From Nitrospira sp. (GTDB lineage Bacteria > Nitrospirota > Nitrospiria > Nitrospirales > Nitrospiraceae): a stretch of 51,580 nt of DNA. Numbering within the stretch: position 1 is the stretch's first letter; every line of letters begins with the position of its first letter. The notes under the pieces are model-generated. The model saw only the letters and a program-made list of their open reading frames with translations, did not search any database and had not been told where the DNA came from. Where the stretch lies: contig JACOEH010000036.1 in NCBI GenBank assembly GCA_024998685.1, forward strand, positions 1 through 51,580, in the 5' to 3' direction. Below are positions 16,720 through 25,718 of the stretch, in pieces. The position numbers were made by a program, and so were the translations under genes.

Positions 16720-19700
16720 ATGAATGATCCTGTCGCTGCATGGCTGGAGAGTCTGGGCCTTGATCGCTATCGAGAGTTGTTTGAGCAGAACGCCATTACA
16801 TGGGATGTCTTGCCTGAGCTGAATGACGGCGATTTGGCGTCGATGGGCATTGTGCTTGGCCATCGAAAGCAACTTCTGCGTGCAATGGCGCAACTGTCGG
16901 CAACCGGCGAAGGCGATACTGCGGCCACTCTAGCTATTCCCACCGCGAAAGACATCACGCCGTTCCCTTCCAGTCGAGATCAAGCAGAACGTCGTCAATT
17001 GACGATTATGTTCTGTGACCTTGTGGGCTCGACAGCACTCGCGAGTCAGTTGGACCCTGAAGACCTCCAAACGGCCATCCGACGTTTTTTGGACACTTGT
17101 AGCCAAGCGATCAGCCGATTCAACGGCTATATCGCAAAATACATGGGTGACGGACTTTTGGTGTACTTTGGATATCCTCATGCCCATGAGCACGATGCAG
17201 AAAGGGCAGTCCATGCAGGACTGGCCGTGCTGGAAGTCGTGAAGTCCCTGCCCGGAGGAGGTTCCCTTCCTCATCAGGAATTTGGAATCGCGGCGCGAAT
17301 CGGGATCGCAACCGGACATGTCATCGTGGGCGAACTCATCGGACAGGAAACCGCTAGGGAACGGTCGGTTTTTGGAGAAACGCCGAATCTGGCCGCCCGA
17401 CTGCAGACACTGGCAGCACCCAATCAATTGGTCGTCGACTCGGCGACGAAGCGCCTGATCGGAAGTGAGTTCGAGTGCACGGATCACGGCACGTTTTCTC
17501 TCAAGGGATTCGAAACGCCGGTCCAGGTCTGGCAGGTTCTGGGCAGCAAGCTCTCGGCCAGCCGGTTCGAGTCGTATCGATCCGGGCGATTGGGAAATTT
17601 TATAGGCAGAGAACACGAAACAGCGCTTCTCCTAGGTCGATGGCACGAAGCTGTCTGCGGTGAAGGGCAGGTCGTCATCCTTTGCGGTGAAGCCGGTATC
17701 GGCAAATCGCGCATGGTCCGCAGTCTGCGGGACCGACTTGCGGAGGAGGGGTACCAGACGATTCAATTTCAATGTTCGCCGTATCACACCAATACGGCGC
17801 TGTATCCGGTCATCAGGAATCTCCGACAGGCAGCTGGATTGTGCGGTGAAGACACACCCTCCATACAACTGCGGAAGCTCGATACACTGGCCCTCAACAG
17901 AGGTATCGATGACCGGACCACGGTGTCATTGTTGGCCGATCTGTGTTCGATCCGGACAGATGACCTGCGCCCGCCACCGAATGTGTCGTCTGAAAAACGG
18001 AAGGAAATGACCCTTGAAGCACTCGTGCAGCAACTCCAAAGACTGGCAGGTCTTCGCCCGATACTCATCATCGTGGAAGACGCACATTGGCTCGATCCGA
18101 CAACAATGGACCTCCTGACAAGGATTATCGACCGTATCCAGCCCATGCGGGTGTTATTGATCATCACCTTTCGACCTGACTTTAAGCCGGTGTGGGTCGA
18201 TTATAGTCATGTGACGTTTCTGACGTTGAGCCGGCTTCCCCGGCGGCATAGCGTAGAGCTTCTTGGATCGCTGACCGGAGGGAAAGCGCTTCCGCTCGAA
18301 GTGGAACAAGCGATTCTCGCAAAGACTGATGGTGTTCCGCTTTACATCGAAGAGTTGACGAAAAACTTACTTGAGTCCGGATTGCTGACCGAAGAGAAAG
18401 ATTCATTCACTCTGAAGGCGCCATTAAGGGACCTCTCCATCCCTGACTCTCTGCAGGCCTTGCTCATGGAACGGATAGATCGATTGGGTCCCGCCAAGGA
18501 GATTGTCCAAATGGGGGCCTCGATCGGGCGGGAGTTCAGCTACGAGCTGTTACGGGAGACCGTTGATGTCGCCGAGGGGGAGTTGAAAACCGCGCTCCAT
18601 GCACTGAAAGCATCGGGGCTCATTTTCCAAGAAGGCGATATCCCAGCTGCTAAGTATCTTTTTAAACACGGTCTCATCCAAGACGCTGCCTATAGCACGC
18701 TGCCCAAAAAATCACGCCGTTTTCTCCATGCCCGTATCGCAAAAGCGCTGGAGAGTCGATTCGCAGAGCGTGTCAAAGCGGAACCGGAGTTGTTGGCCTA
18801 TCATTATGAACAGGCCGGAGTGATCAATTCGGCTGTTCATTATTGGCACCTTGCGGCGCACAGAGATGCGGCGCGATCTGCAGATGCGGAAGCGCTCAGT
18901 CATTTTAATCGGACGTTGCATTTGCTTGAGACACTGCCGCAAAGCCCGGAGCGTAATGCTCTGGAATTGGACCTTCTCATCGCGCGTGGTGCTCCCTTGC
19001 TGACGTTGCGGGGGTATGCTTCCGATGAGATCGAGCATAATTATCTCAGAGCAAGAACTCTCTCGCAGGAGAATCCTGGTTCCGAGCGATATGTTCTCTC
19101 GATTTGGGGATTATGGGTATTTCATCTGGTCAGGGGGCCTCTCGCAACAGCGTGCGATCTGGCAGAACAACTCTTGTCTCTGGCGAAGCGAGCACAAAAT
19201 CCGGATCTGCTGATTCGCGCTCACGAGAGTGTGGGGTCCACCTATTCCTTTCTTGGCCGATTTGACGAAGCCAAGACCCATCTGCTTGCTGCCAAGGTGC
19301 TGTACGATCCAGACAAACATCGCTCACAGGTCCTTCCCTATGCTCAAGATCCCGGTATAACTGCCAGAATCATGCTGGCCAGAACGCTCTGGATATTGGG
19401 TGAGGTCGATCAGGTCGAAGCGCTGTGTCAGGAAGCCATCGCCATGGCCAGGACGTTGGGACACCCCTTCACGTTGGCGTTCACCTTGGCGACTGTAGCT
19501 TGGACCTATTCCACGCTTCGAGACACAGGGAACACACTAAAGTTCACTGAAGAAGCCATAGCTCTGTCGACAAAATACTCATTTGAAGTGCCGTTAGCAT
19601 GGGCGATATCCTTTCAAGGGTGGGCTATGGCCGAAAAGGGACAAGAGGAAGGGATCGGGAGGTTGGTGAACGGCCTCTCCGCTACGCGCGTCGCCAGAGC

Positions 19701-20124
19701 GAGCCTCAATAATACCTATACCTTGGCGTTACTGGCAGACATTTATTTAAGGAAGAAGCAGATTGAGGAGGGTTTGAATGCCATTAAGGAAGCTCAAGAC
19801 CTCGCCCTAACTCAGGGAGAACGGTGCTGGCAAGCAGAACTGTTTCGGCTGAACGGCGAACTGCTGCTCGCGCAATCCGATCAATCGATCCAAGCGGCGG
19901 AGCAGTGTTTTGCTGAAGCCGTGAAGATCGCGCAAGAGCAGCATGCAAGAATGCTTGAGCTTCGAGCCGCGACGAGTCTGGCAAGGCTCTTGCGGAAACA
20001 AAACAGATCGGATACAGCTAAGGGGATTTTGAACGCAACCCTTTCCCAGTTTGGTGCACAAGATGCCAATCCTGACTGTATTGAAGCTCAAACAATTCTT
20101 GATCAACTGAACGCAACTTCCTAA
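16720..20124 (+). CDS. SAM domain-class III cyclase-AAA ATPase-TPR protein, second tandem copy
   Basis: A 1134-residue paralogue of the preceding protein with the same domain order: SAM (1-65), class III cyclase (about 90-270, Asp100 in FCDLVGST and Asp144 in YMGDG), AAA-type ATPase with GEAGIGKS, and C-terminal TPR-like helices. The two copies align almost end to end, and many stretches are identical (ISRFNGYIAKYMGDG against IGRFNGYIAKYMGDG). They differ most in the linker at 65-90 and in the TPR part, which may mean different input signals. GAAGG lies six bases before the ATG. The MBL-fold gene follows 18 bp downstream and is probably cotranscribed. Confidence 0.9.
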   Translation: MNDPVAAWLESLGLDRYRELFEQNAITWDVLPELNDGDLASMGIVLGHRKQLLRAMAQLSATGEGDTAATLAIPTAKDITPFPSSRDQAERRQLTIMFCDLVGSTALASQLDPEDLQTAIRRFLDTCSQAISRFNGYIAKYMGDGLLVYFGYPHAHEHDAERAVHAGLAVLEVVKSLPGGGSLPHQEFGIAARIGIATGHVIVGELIGQETARERSVFGETPNLAARLQTLAAPNQLVVDSATKRLIGSEFECTDHGTFSLKGFETPVQVWQVLGSKLSASRFESYRSGRLGNFIGREHETALLLGRWHEAVCGEGQVVILCGEAGIGKSRMVRSLRDRLAEEGYQTIQFQCSPYHTNTALYPVIRNLRQAAGLCGEDTPSIQLRKLDTLALNRGIDDRTTVSLLADLCSIRTDDLRPPPNVSSEKRKEMTLEALVQQLQRLAGLRPILIIVEDAHWLDPTTMDLLTRIIDRIQPMRVLLIITFRPDFKPVWVDYSHVTFLTLSRLPRRHSVELLGSLTGGKALPLEVEQAILAKTDGVPLYIEELTKNLLESGLLTEEKDSFTLKAPLRDLSIPDSLQALLMERIDRLGPAKEIVQMGASIGREFSYELLRETVDVAEGELKTALHALKASGLIFQEGDIPAAKYLFKHGLIQDAAYSTLPKKSRRFLHARIAKALESRFAERVKAEPELLAYHYEQAGVINSAVHYWHLAAHRDAARSADAEALSHFNRTLHLLETLPQSPERNALELDLLIARGAPLLTLRGYASDEIEHNYLRARTLSQENPGSERYVLSIWGLWVFHLVRGPLATACDLAEQLLSLAKRAQNPDLLIRAHESVGSTYSFLGRFDEAKTHLLAAKVLYDPDKHRSQVLPYAQDPGITARIMLARTLWILGEVDQVEALCQEAIAMARTLGHPFTLAFTLATVAWTYSTLRDTGNTLKFTEEAIALSTKYSFEVPLAWAISFQGWAMAEKGQEEGIGRLVNGLSATRVARASLNNTYTLALLADIYLRKKQIEEGLNAIKEAQDLALTQGERCWQAELFRLNGELLLAQSDQSIQAAEQCFAEAVKIAQEQHARMLELRAATSLARLLRKQNRSDTAKGILNATLSQFGAQDANPDCIEAQTILDQLNATS

Positions 20125-20142
20125 CCATATCTGATTCAATTC

Positions 20143-20898
20143 ATGCGCCTTACTATTCTCGGCTCCGGCACCAATGTGCATCCCACCAGAGCAGCGGCTG
20201 GATATCTGGTGCGCACTGATCAACACATTCTTCTGGATTTCGGCCCACGTACGCTGATGAACCTCATCAAAACCGGTGTAAACAGACACCGGATCACGCA
20301 TATCTTATTTTCCCATTTTCATGCGGATCACTTTTCTGATTTCATCACCTACTTCTTCGACGCGATAATCTTTACCAAGTATAACGGCGGAACTCGGCCA
20401 TCTCTGACCGTCATCGGTCCGCCCGGCACCTCACAGCTGTTTAGAACCTTGTTTGCTGCCATGCCCGGCTTCAGCCGCGTGCCGTTTCGTGTCCGTTTCA
20501 AAGAAGTGTCCGACCGTCCATTCTGGATCGGCAAGACGAAAGTCCTTCCTCACAAGGTCGTCCATAGTCCACGCTTGCACTGCCTGGGCTACAGACTAGA
20601 GTATGGCGGGAAGGCATTGGCCTACTCGGGAGACTCGCAGTATTGCACGAACCTCGTTAAACTCTGTGGAGACGCTGATCTGGCCGTGTTGGACTGTTCG
20701 TTTCCAGCCGATCGACCGGGTCCGGTTCATCTGCACGCCGGACAATGCGGTCAGGTGGCCAAAGAGGCTGGTGTAGGCCAACTCATTCTTTCACATTTTT
20801 ATCCGATTGCGGACAGCTCCGACGTCAAAGCCCAAGCGGCGGAGCAGTACGGGGGAAAGATTTGGAAGGGGAAAGATCTCTTGACGATTCGAGTCTAG
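20143..20898 (+). CDS. MBL-fold hydrolase (RNase Z-like)
   Basis: A 251-residue metallo-beta-lactamase-fold hydrolase. The metal-binding HxHxDH is seen as SHFHADH (His58, His60, Asp62, His63), followed by AYSGDS and the late LSHFYP histidine. The overall pattern is close to the RNase Z/phosphodiesterase branch of the superfamily, but the fold also includes arylsulfatases and cyclic-nucleotide phosphodiesterases. Its place directly behind a cyclase gene, and the fossil of a second copy behind the other cyclase, make a phosphodiesterase role an attractive inference. No substrate-specific motif proves it. The gene abuts the convergent SirB1-like gene with no spacer. Confidence 0.85.
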   Translation: MRLTILGSGTNVHPTRAAAGYLVRTDQHILLDFGPRTLMNLIKTGVNRHRITHILFSHFHADHFSDFITYFFDAIIFTKYNGGTRPSLTVIGPPGTSQLFRTLFAAMPGFSRVPFRVRFKEVSDRPFWIGKTKVLPHKVVHSPRLHCLGYRLEYGGKALAYSGDSQYCTNLVKLCGDADLAVLDCSFPADRPGPVHLHAGQCGQVAKEAGVGQLILSHFYPIADSSDVKAQAAEQYGGKIWKGKDLLTIRV

Positions 20899-21756
20899 CT
20901 AAAGCCCCTCTTCGCGAGGAGCGCCGCCGAGAATCTCGATGAACTTGGTCAGGCGGGCGGTTTTTCCCATGTCACCCGATTTGGAATAGATGGCCAAGAG
21001 ATTCTTGATCATGCGAGACAAAATCGCTCGAACGGAACTTTTTTGCAGGTATTTATCGTCGAACCCGTATCCGGCTTCGGTCAGAAAACGGGCGCAGTTT
21101 TTTTCGGTCAGCAAGGCTCCGCCGTTGAAACAGTCGATGAAGATCTTGTATCGGTCGGACTCGTACTTCACGAGGAAATGCCCCGGCATGCCGATGCCGA
21201 ACAGCGGAAGCTCCAAACGCTGTCCGATCAAGAGGTAGATCGCCGATAGGCTGATAGGAATGCCGACTCGCCGGTCCATGACGCAATTGAGGTAGCTGTT
21301 CTCGATCTCATAGTAGTTTTTGGTATTCCCCTTAAATCCTTGTTCAGTAAATAAGTAACGGTTGAGTGCGTTGACGGCTTCTTCTCCGGACGCTCGATAG
21401 CCGATACGTGCTCGAACTTCGCCTGCCATGGTATCGAGCTGTTCACGATAGCGAGTGATGTCGAGCGTGGGATAGGCATAACGAGCGATCATAAATGCGC
21501 TGACTTCCAGGCTCATGGCATCGTCCGAGAGGACCGCCAGGCTGGCCAATTCATCCTCCAGCTTACATCCTCGGATTTCCTCGAGCACGGAAGCGATCCG
21601 ATCAGCCATCTCCGGCTGTTCGATTTCCGCTTCTTGGAGAAGCGGAACGGCCGATGGGCCGATATCGATGAGTCTCCCGCTGATGGTACGGACAATTCGG
21701 TCGTCCTCATCGGAAAGGAGGCGAATCAACGCACGAATTTGATTTTCAGGCATCAT
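20899..21756 (-). CDS. SirB1-like transglutaminase-fold protein
   Basis: A 285-residue protein of the SirB1/transglutaminase-like family with a TPR-type C-terminus. The core contains NALNRYLFTEQGFKGN, NSYLNCVMDRRVGIPISLS and MPGHFLVKY, where the cysteine and histidine occupy the usual catalytic-looking positions. The first 90 residues are helical. A GTAGGAG sequence sits directly before two consecutive ATG codons (21756 and 21753), and the second gives better spacing. The biological function of the family is poorly known. It lies 102 bp downstream of the ABC permease gene on the same strand and may share its transcript. Confidence 0.85.
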   Translation of the reverse strand: MMPENQIRALIRLLSDEDDRIVRTISGRLIDIGPSAVPLLQEAEIEQPEMADRIASVLEEIRGCKLEDELASLAVLSDDAMSLEVSAFMIARYAYPTLDITRYREQLDTMAGEVRARIGYRASGEEAVNALNRYLFTEQGFKGNTKNYYEIENSYLNCVMDRRVGIPISLSAIYLLIGQRLELPLFGIGMPGHFLVKYESDRYKIFIDCFNGGALLTEKNCARFLTEAGYGFDDKYLQKSSVRAILSRMIKNLLAIYSKSGDMGKTARLTKFIEILGGAPREEGL

Positions 21757-21858
21757 CTCCTACGACTCTCTGTCGTTCACAGACTAAGGTATGGCGGCAT
21801 TAAGCTCATGATCCGATGGATTACGCCGTCAGTCAAGCGATCCACGGTTCATGTGAGG

Positions 21859-22638
21859 TTACCCCATGGCACGGCGGAATGCCTTGGCCCCGCCATACAG
21901 ACAGAGGGCATCGAATACGAGCATGACCAAGACCACCATTCCTACGTGCGGCAAGGCTTCAGTCCAGCCTGACAAAATGAGAGGCCGCACCGCATCGATA
22001 GCCCAGGTCATCGGATTGAATTGCGCAAGAAAACTCATCCAACCCGGCATTGCCGTCAACGGAACCAACGCGGAGCTGAGGAAGATCATCGGCAGCGAAA
22101 GAAATCCCAATACGGAGAAGAAGTCCCCGTGACTTTTCACGGAGAAGGCCATCGCCATGGAGATGGCCGTCAGGCCGACCCCGAACATCATCCCGATCAG
22201 CAAGATGGTCGCCACGCCGAGGATACCGGTCGCGGGATGAACACCGAAGAGGTACGATACGCCGAGAATCACCAGGACCTGCATCGACGTAATCGCCATG
22301 ACGAAGATAAAGCGGCTCAGAATGACCGAGGTCCGATGAATCGGCGTGGACATCAAACGTTCGAGGAACCCGTTTTCCTTATCGAAGAGCAGATCGACAC
22401 CTCCGGCGAGGCCGTTGTTCAGGACCGTCATGACGACGACACCGGCCGCAAGGAAGCTGATGTAGTTGGGCGCCTGCATGACCTGAGTGTCCGCGGCACG
22501 TTGAAACAGGTTGCCGAAGAAGATGAGCCAGAACAGCATCGGCTGCACCAAGGTGAACAGCATGCTGAATTTTTCTCGGCTCAACCGCAGAACCCACCGC
22601 ATCGTCAATGCGTTGATTTCTTGCCAATAGTGCGCCAC
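21859..22638 (-). CDS. ABC-2 type exporter permease (DrrB-like)
   Basis: A 259-residue inner-membrane permease of the ABC-2 family with about six hydrophobic segments (for example LVQPMLFWLIFFGNLF, FLAAGVVVMTVLNNGLAGG, ATILLIGMMFGVGLTAIS). The ABC-2 signature region FLSLPMIFLSSALVPL precedes the last segments. The stretch ENGFLERLMSTPIHR is typical of DrrB/NodJ-like permeases. It follows the ATPase gene by nine bases. Together they form a minimal exporter for a lipid, polysaccharide precursor or drug-like substrate that the sequence does not identify. Confidence 0.92.
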   Translation of the reverse strand: MAHYWQEINALTMRWVLRLSREKFSMLFTLVQPMLFWLIFFGNLFQRAADTQVMQAPNYISFLAAGVVVMTVLNNGLAGGVDLLFDKENGFLERLMSTPIHRTSVILSRFIFVMAITSMQVLVILGVSYLFGVHPATGILGVATILLIGMMFGVGLTAISMAMAFSVKSHGDFFSVLGFLSLPMIFLSSALVPLTAMPGWMSFLAQFNPMTWAIDAVRPLILSGWTEALPHVGMVVLVMLVFDALCLYGGAKAFRRAMG

Positions 22639-22647
22639 GTGACTCCT

Positions 22648-23619
22648 TTACGCCGACTCGACTTCGGGAGGCGATTCGGTGATGGCTCTCCCCGTATGCG
22701 CGATAAACACATCGTCTAATCGCGGACGGTTGTATTGAATAAACTCGATGTCGCAACCTAAGCGATTGGCCGATTCGAGAATGGTGGGCAAGGCCTTTTC
22801 AGGTGTTTCTACTCTGATATCCAAGCCTTTGGCGGTCGCTCTCACGGTTTTGATCGCCGGACGACCGGTAAGGTCCGACTCCAGCGACGGGATCCGGCTC
22901 GCCTCTTTTAGAGTGAGGGACACGATATCTCCACCCAGAGCGATCTTGAGCTCAGCCGGGGCGCCCAGCGTTTTGATCGTGCCGCCGTCGATAATGGCAA
23001 GTCGATCGCAGAGTTGATCGGCCTCATCCAGATAGTTCGTCGTCATCACGACCGTCATCCCACGGGTTTTGAGCATCCGGACGTATTCCCAAATCCGGAG
23101 ACGGCTGTGCACGTCGAGGCCGAGCGTGGGCTCGTCGAGGAACAAGATTTTAGGGTCAGGTAGTAACCCACAAGCAATGTCGAGCTTGCGTTTCATGCCA
23201 CCGGAATAGGTCTTGGCCGGCCGGTCCGCATGGGCTTCCAGATCGACCAGTTTGAGCAGCTCACCGATGCGTTTCGCCGCTTCTTCTTTCGTCAGGTGAT
23301 AGAGCGCACCGAGGAGTTGGAGATGTTCACGCCCTGTCAGAAACCGGTCGATCGCCCGTTCTTGAGGCACGTATCCGATCACAGTCCTGACCCGATCCGC
23401 ATCGCGCACCGTGTCGTAGCCCATGACGGTCGCCGTGCCGGATGTCGGGTGTAGCAATGTAATGAGTGTGCGCAGTGTGGTGCTCTTGCCTGCGCCGTTG
23501 GGTCCCAGTAGACCAAAAATCTCTCCTGCGTAGACCTGAAACGAGAGGTCATCGACGGCTTTATGACTGTCATACGTTTTGCCCAGACGGCTGACGTTGA
23601 TTGCAATGGTCCGATCCAT
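22648..23619 (-). CDS. ABC exporter ATP-binding protein (DrrA-like)
   Basis: A 323-residue ATPase with Walker A GPNGAGKS (39-46), signature YSGGMK (138-143) and Walker B ILFLDEP (158-164). The C-terminal extension of about 100 residues ends in FIQYNRPRLDDVFIAHTG, characteristic of DrrA/NatA-type exporters. At the switch (H-loop) position the sequence is TTNYLDEAD, with Asn195 in place of the usual histidine. DrrA relatives often have glutamine there, so this may be tolerated. It is sandwiched between the LON-domain gene (3 bp upstream) and the permease gene (9 bp downstream), so the three should be one operon. Confidence 0.93.
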   Translation of the reverse strand: MDRTIAINVSRLGKTYDSHKAVDDLSFQVYAGEIFGLLGPNGAGKSTTLRTLITLLHPTSGTATVMGYDTVRDADRVRTVIGYVPQERAIDRFLTGREHLQLLGALYHLTKEEAAKRIGELLKLVDLEAHADRPAKTYSGGMKRKLDIACGLLPDPKILFLDEPTLGLDVHSRLRIWEYVRMLKTRGMTVVMTTNYLDEADQLCDRLAIIDGGTIKTLGAPAELKIALGGDIVSLTLKEASRIPSLESDLTGRPAIKTVRATAKGLDIRVETPEKALPTILESANRLGCDIEFIQYNRPRLDDVFIAHTGRAITESPPEVESA

Positions 23620-23622
23620 TAT

Positions 23623-24312
23623 TTACTCCCAGCCCTTCGTGCCGTGATGTTCGTGCAGCATGAATTGAACCAGATCGTTCAATCGACGAGCCCGTTGGTA
23701 GAGTCCGTTCGCTTCCAGCAAGAATTGTTTTTCCAGGGGTGTGCAGTCCAGGTAGGTAGAGAGGGTGTTGACCAAGACTTCGTCACTGACTTCTTCGCGG
23801 AAGAACCCTTGCCACGCAGCGCTATCCTCCCTCGCTTGGAGGTATCGCCCGAGCACGTCGATCAGCGTGCGCCGAACGTCTTTCGTCAACCCCTCGTCGG
23901 AGCGCATGGGTGTGACGTGAATCGTCGCTTCGCGATACGGTTTGTCGAAGTGTTCTTCGGAAATCTCGCATCGTTCAAGCCCCTGCAGCAAGATGTTGGA
24001 GCGGCCGTCCGGCAAGGGCTGCACACTCACGATCCGCCCGATACAGAGCGCAGGATAGATCGCCGGATTCTCATAGTAGTCCTGCTCCCACCCCTCTTTA
24101 AGGAGCGCCATGGCAATACATTGACCGCCCATCGTCACATCGGCGACCATTCGGCGGTAGCGTGGTTCAAAAATATGGAGCGGCAGGTACGTCTTGGGAA
24201 AAAAGACGACGTTGGGCAATGGGAACACCGGAAGGCGACTGGGAATTGGGAAAGGTTCGGCATACTTGGACGGACTCCGGTCAGACGGCCCCCGCTCACG
24301 ATCTGTCTGCAT
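23623..24312 (-). CDS. LON N-terminal (substrate-binding) domain protein
   Basis: A 229-residue stand-alone LON substrate-binding domain protein. The first 28 residues are polar. Then comes RLPVFPLPNVVFFPKTYLPL with HIFEPRYRRMV, the defining block of the family, and later IGRIVSVQPLPDGRSNILLQGL. There is no ATPase or protease domain, so it is not the Lon protease. Such proteins are thought to bind protein substrates or ligands, but their role is not settled. It is first in an operon with the DrrAB-type exporter. The start has only a weak ribosome-binding site. Confidence 0.88.
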   Translation of the reverse strand: MQTDRERGPSDRSPSKYAEPFPIPSRLPVFPLPNVVFFPKTYLPLHIFEPRYRRMVADVTMGGQCIAMALLKEGWEQDYYENPAIYPALCIGRIVSVQPLPDGRSNILLQGLERCEISEEHFDKPYREATIHVTPMRSDEGLTKDVRRTLIDVLGRYLQAREDSAAWQGFFREEVSDEVLVNTLSTYLDCTPLEKQFLLEANGLYQRARRLNDLVQFMLHEHHGTKGWE

Positions 24313-24501
24313 GGCTCACGATAGCTGAGACTTGTGAAAATTGTCAACGTCGTTTGCCGAGTGACGAGTTGCGGGGAAATGCGAAACATCGCTCTCAGAC
24401 TGTTGATTGGTTCATGGACAAGGCGCGTGTTATAAACAATGGCCTATGGGTGTCCAACTCAGGTGATCCTCTCAAGATTGACTGCTGATACGAGGTACAG
24501 T

Positions 24502-25623
24502 GTGAAAGACAGGGCACGAATCTGGATCTTGGTCACGCTTGTACTGAGTGCAGATCTCTCGACGGCGGTCGGCGCGAACCCCTCTCCGACACCGTTTCAA
24601 TCGGCGATCGCCGGTTATCGGTACAATTTTCCGAAAGACCATGGGGCGCACTCGACCTATCGAACCGAGTGGTGGTACTACACCGGCCATCTGCAGTCGA
24701 AAAACGGCCGGTCGTTCGGTTTTGAGCTGACCTTCTTTCGTCGTGGGGTTCCGCCTGACGAAATTAAGACGCTCCCGTCAAAATGGTCGGTGAGGGATCT
24801 GTATCTGGCCCATTTCGCCGTGACCGACATCACCGGCAAGCGATTTCATTTCTCGGAAAAGCTCAGCCGAGAGGGGTTGGGGAAGGCCGGTGCCGACGAG
24901 TCGCGACTCCGCGTCTGGATCGATGATTGGCGAGCCGAAGCATCGACGGAACCGCCCGCTGCACACACATTGACGGCCCACGATGAGACGCATGCCCTCG
25001 CCCTCACACTCCAACCCGCCAAGCCTCTCGTCACTCACGGCGCGGCCGGCATCAGTCGAAAAGGGAAAGATGTGAGTCAAGCCTCTCACTACTATTCGTT
25101 TACGAGACTTGCGACGAGCGGGAAGCTCACGATCGATGGTGAGTCGTTCGATGTGACGGGAACCAGTTGGATGGACCATGAATTCGGATCGGCTGAGCTC
25201 GGGACGGATCAGGTCGGATGGGACTGGTTCAGCCTCCAGTTGGAGGACGATACCGAACTCATGTTGTACCGGATGCGTCGGAATGGATCGTCCGATCTCG
25301 CGTCGAGCGGGACTGCCGTGTCGCCGGATGGCGGCGCTCGACACCTGGAGGTGACCGATTTTCAGATCGAATCGAGCGGAACCTGGACCAGTTCCGAAAG
25401 CAAGGCCACGTATCCCAGCAAATGGCGGCTGACGGTCCCATCCCTCGACTTGGTGCTGGATGTCATGCCATTACTTGCCGATCAGGAATTGCGCACCTCA
25501 CGCACCACCAGGGTTTCCTATTGGGAAGGGGCGGTGTCAGTGACAGGAACCAAACAGGGACGACCTGTGAAGGGCCAGGGCTATGTTGAACTGACGGGCT
25601 ACGCCGAGCGTCTCAAGATGTAG
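24502..25623 (+). CDS. AttH/CrtC-like secreted lipocalin-domain protein
   Basis: A 373-residue protein of the AttH/carotenoid 1,2-hydratase superfamily, two tandem lipocalin-like barrels. Family marks are TEWWYYTGHL with FGFELTFFRRG, LYLAHFAVTDI, GTSWMDHEFG and VGWDWFSLQL. A GTG start at 24502 is chosen: ACGAGG lies six bases upstream and it opens a signal peptide, KDRARIWILVTLVLSADLSTAVGA. Such proteins are often encoded beside lipid- or cofactor-export systems, and here the DrrAB-type operon is divergent from it. A true carotenoid hydratase role is less likely, because no carotenoid genes are near. Confidence 0.88.
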   Translation: MKDRARIWILVTLVLSADLSTAVGANPSPTPFQSAIAGYRYNFPKDHGAHSTYRTEWWYYTGHLQSKNGRSFGFELTFFRRGVPPDEIKTLPSKWSVRDLYLAHFAVTDITGKRFHFSEKLSREGLGKAGADESRLRVWIDDWRAEASTEPPAAHTLTAHDETHALALTLQPAKPLVTHGAAGISRKGKDVSQASHYYSFTRLATSGKLTIDGESFDVTGTSWMDHEFGSAELGTDQVGWDWFSLQLEDDTELMLYRMRRNGSSDLASSGTAVSPDGGARHLEVTDFQIESSGTWTSSESKATYPSKWRLTVPSLDLVLDVMPLLADQELRTSRTTRVSYWEGAVSVTGTKQGRPVKGQGYVELTGYAERLKM

Positions 25624-25718
25624 GGGAAGGAAGGGATAGTCCTTCGTGGTTCGATCAGCTATTCGATCCCGTCTACGTGTACCGGAACAGAATGAACGAC
25701 GAGAAAGGTCGAACACCG

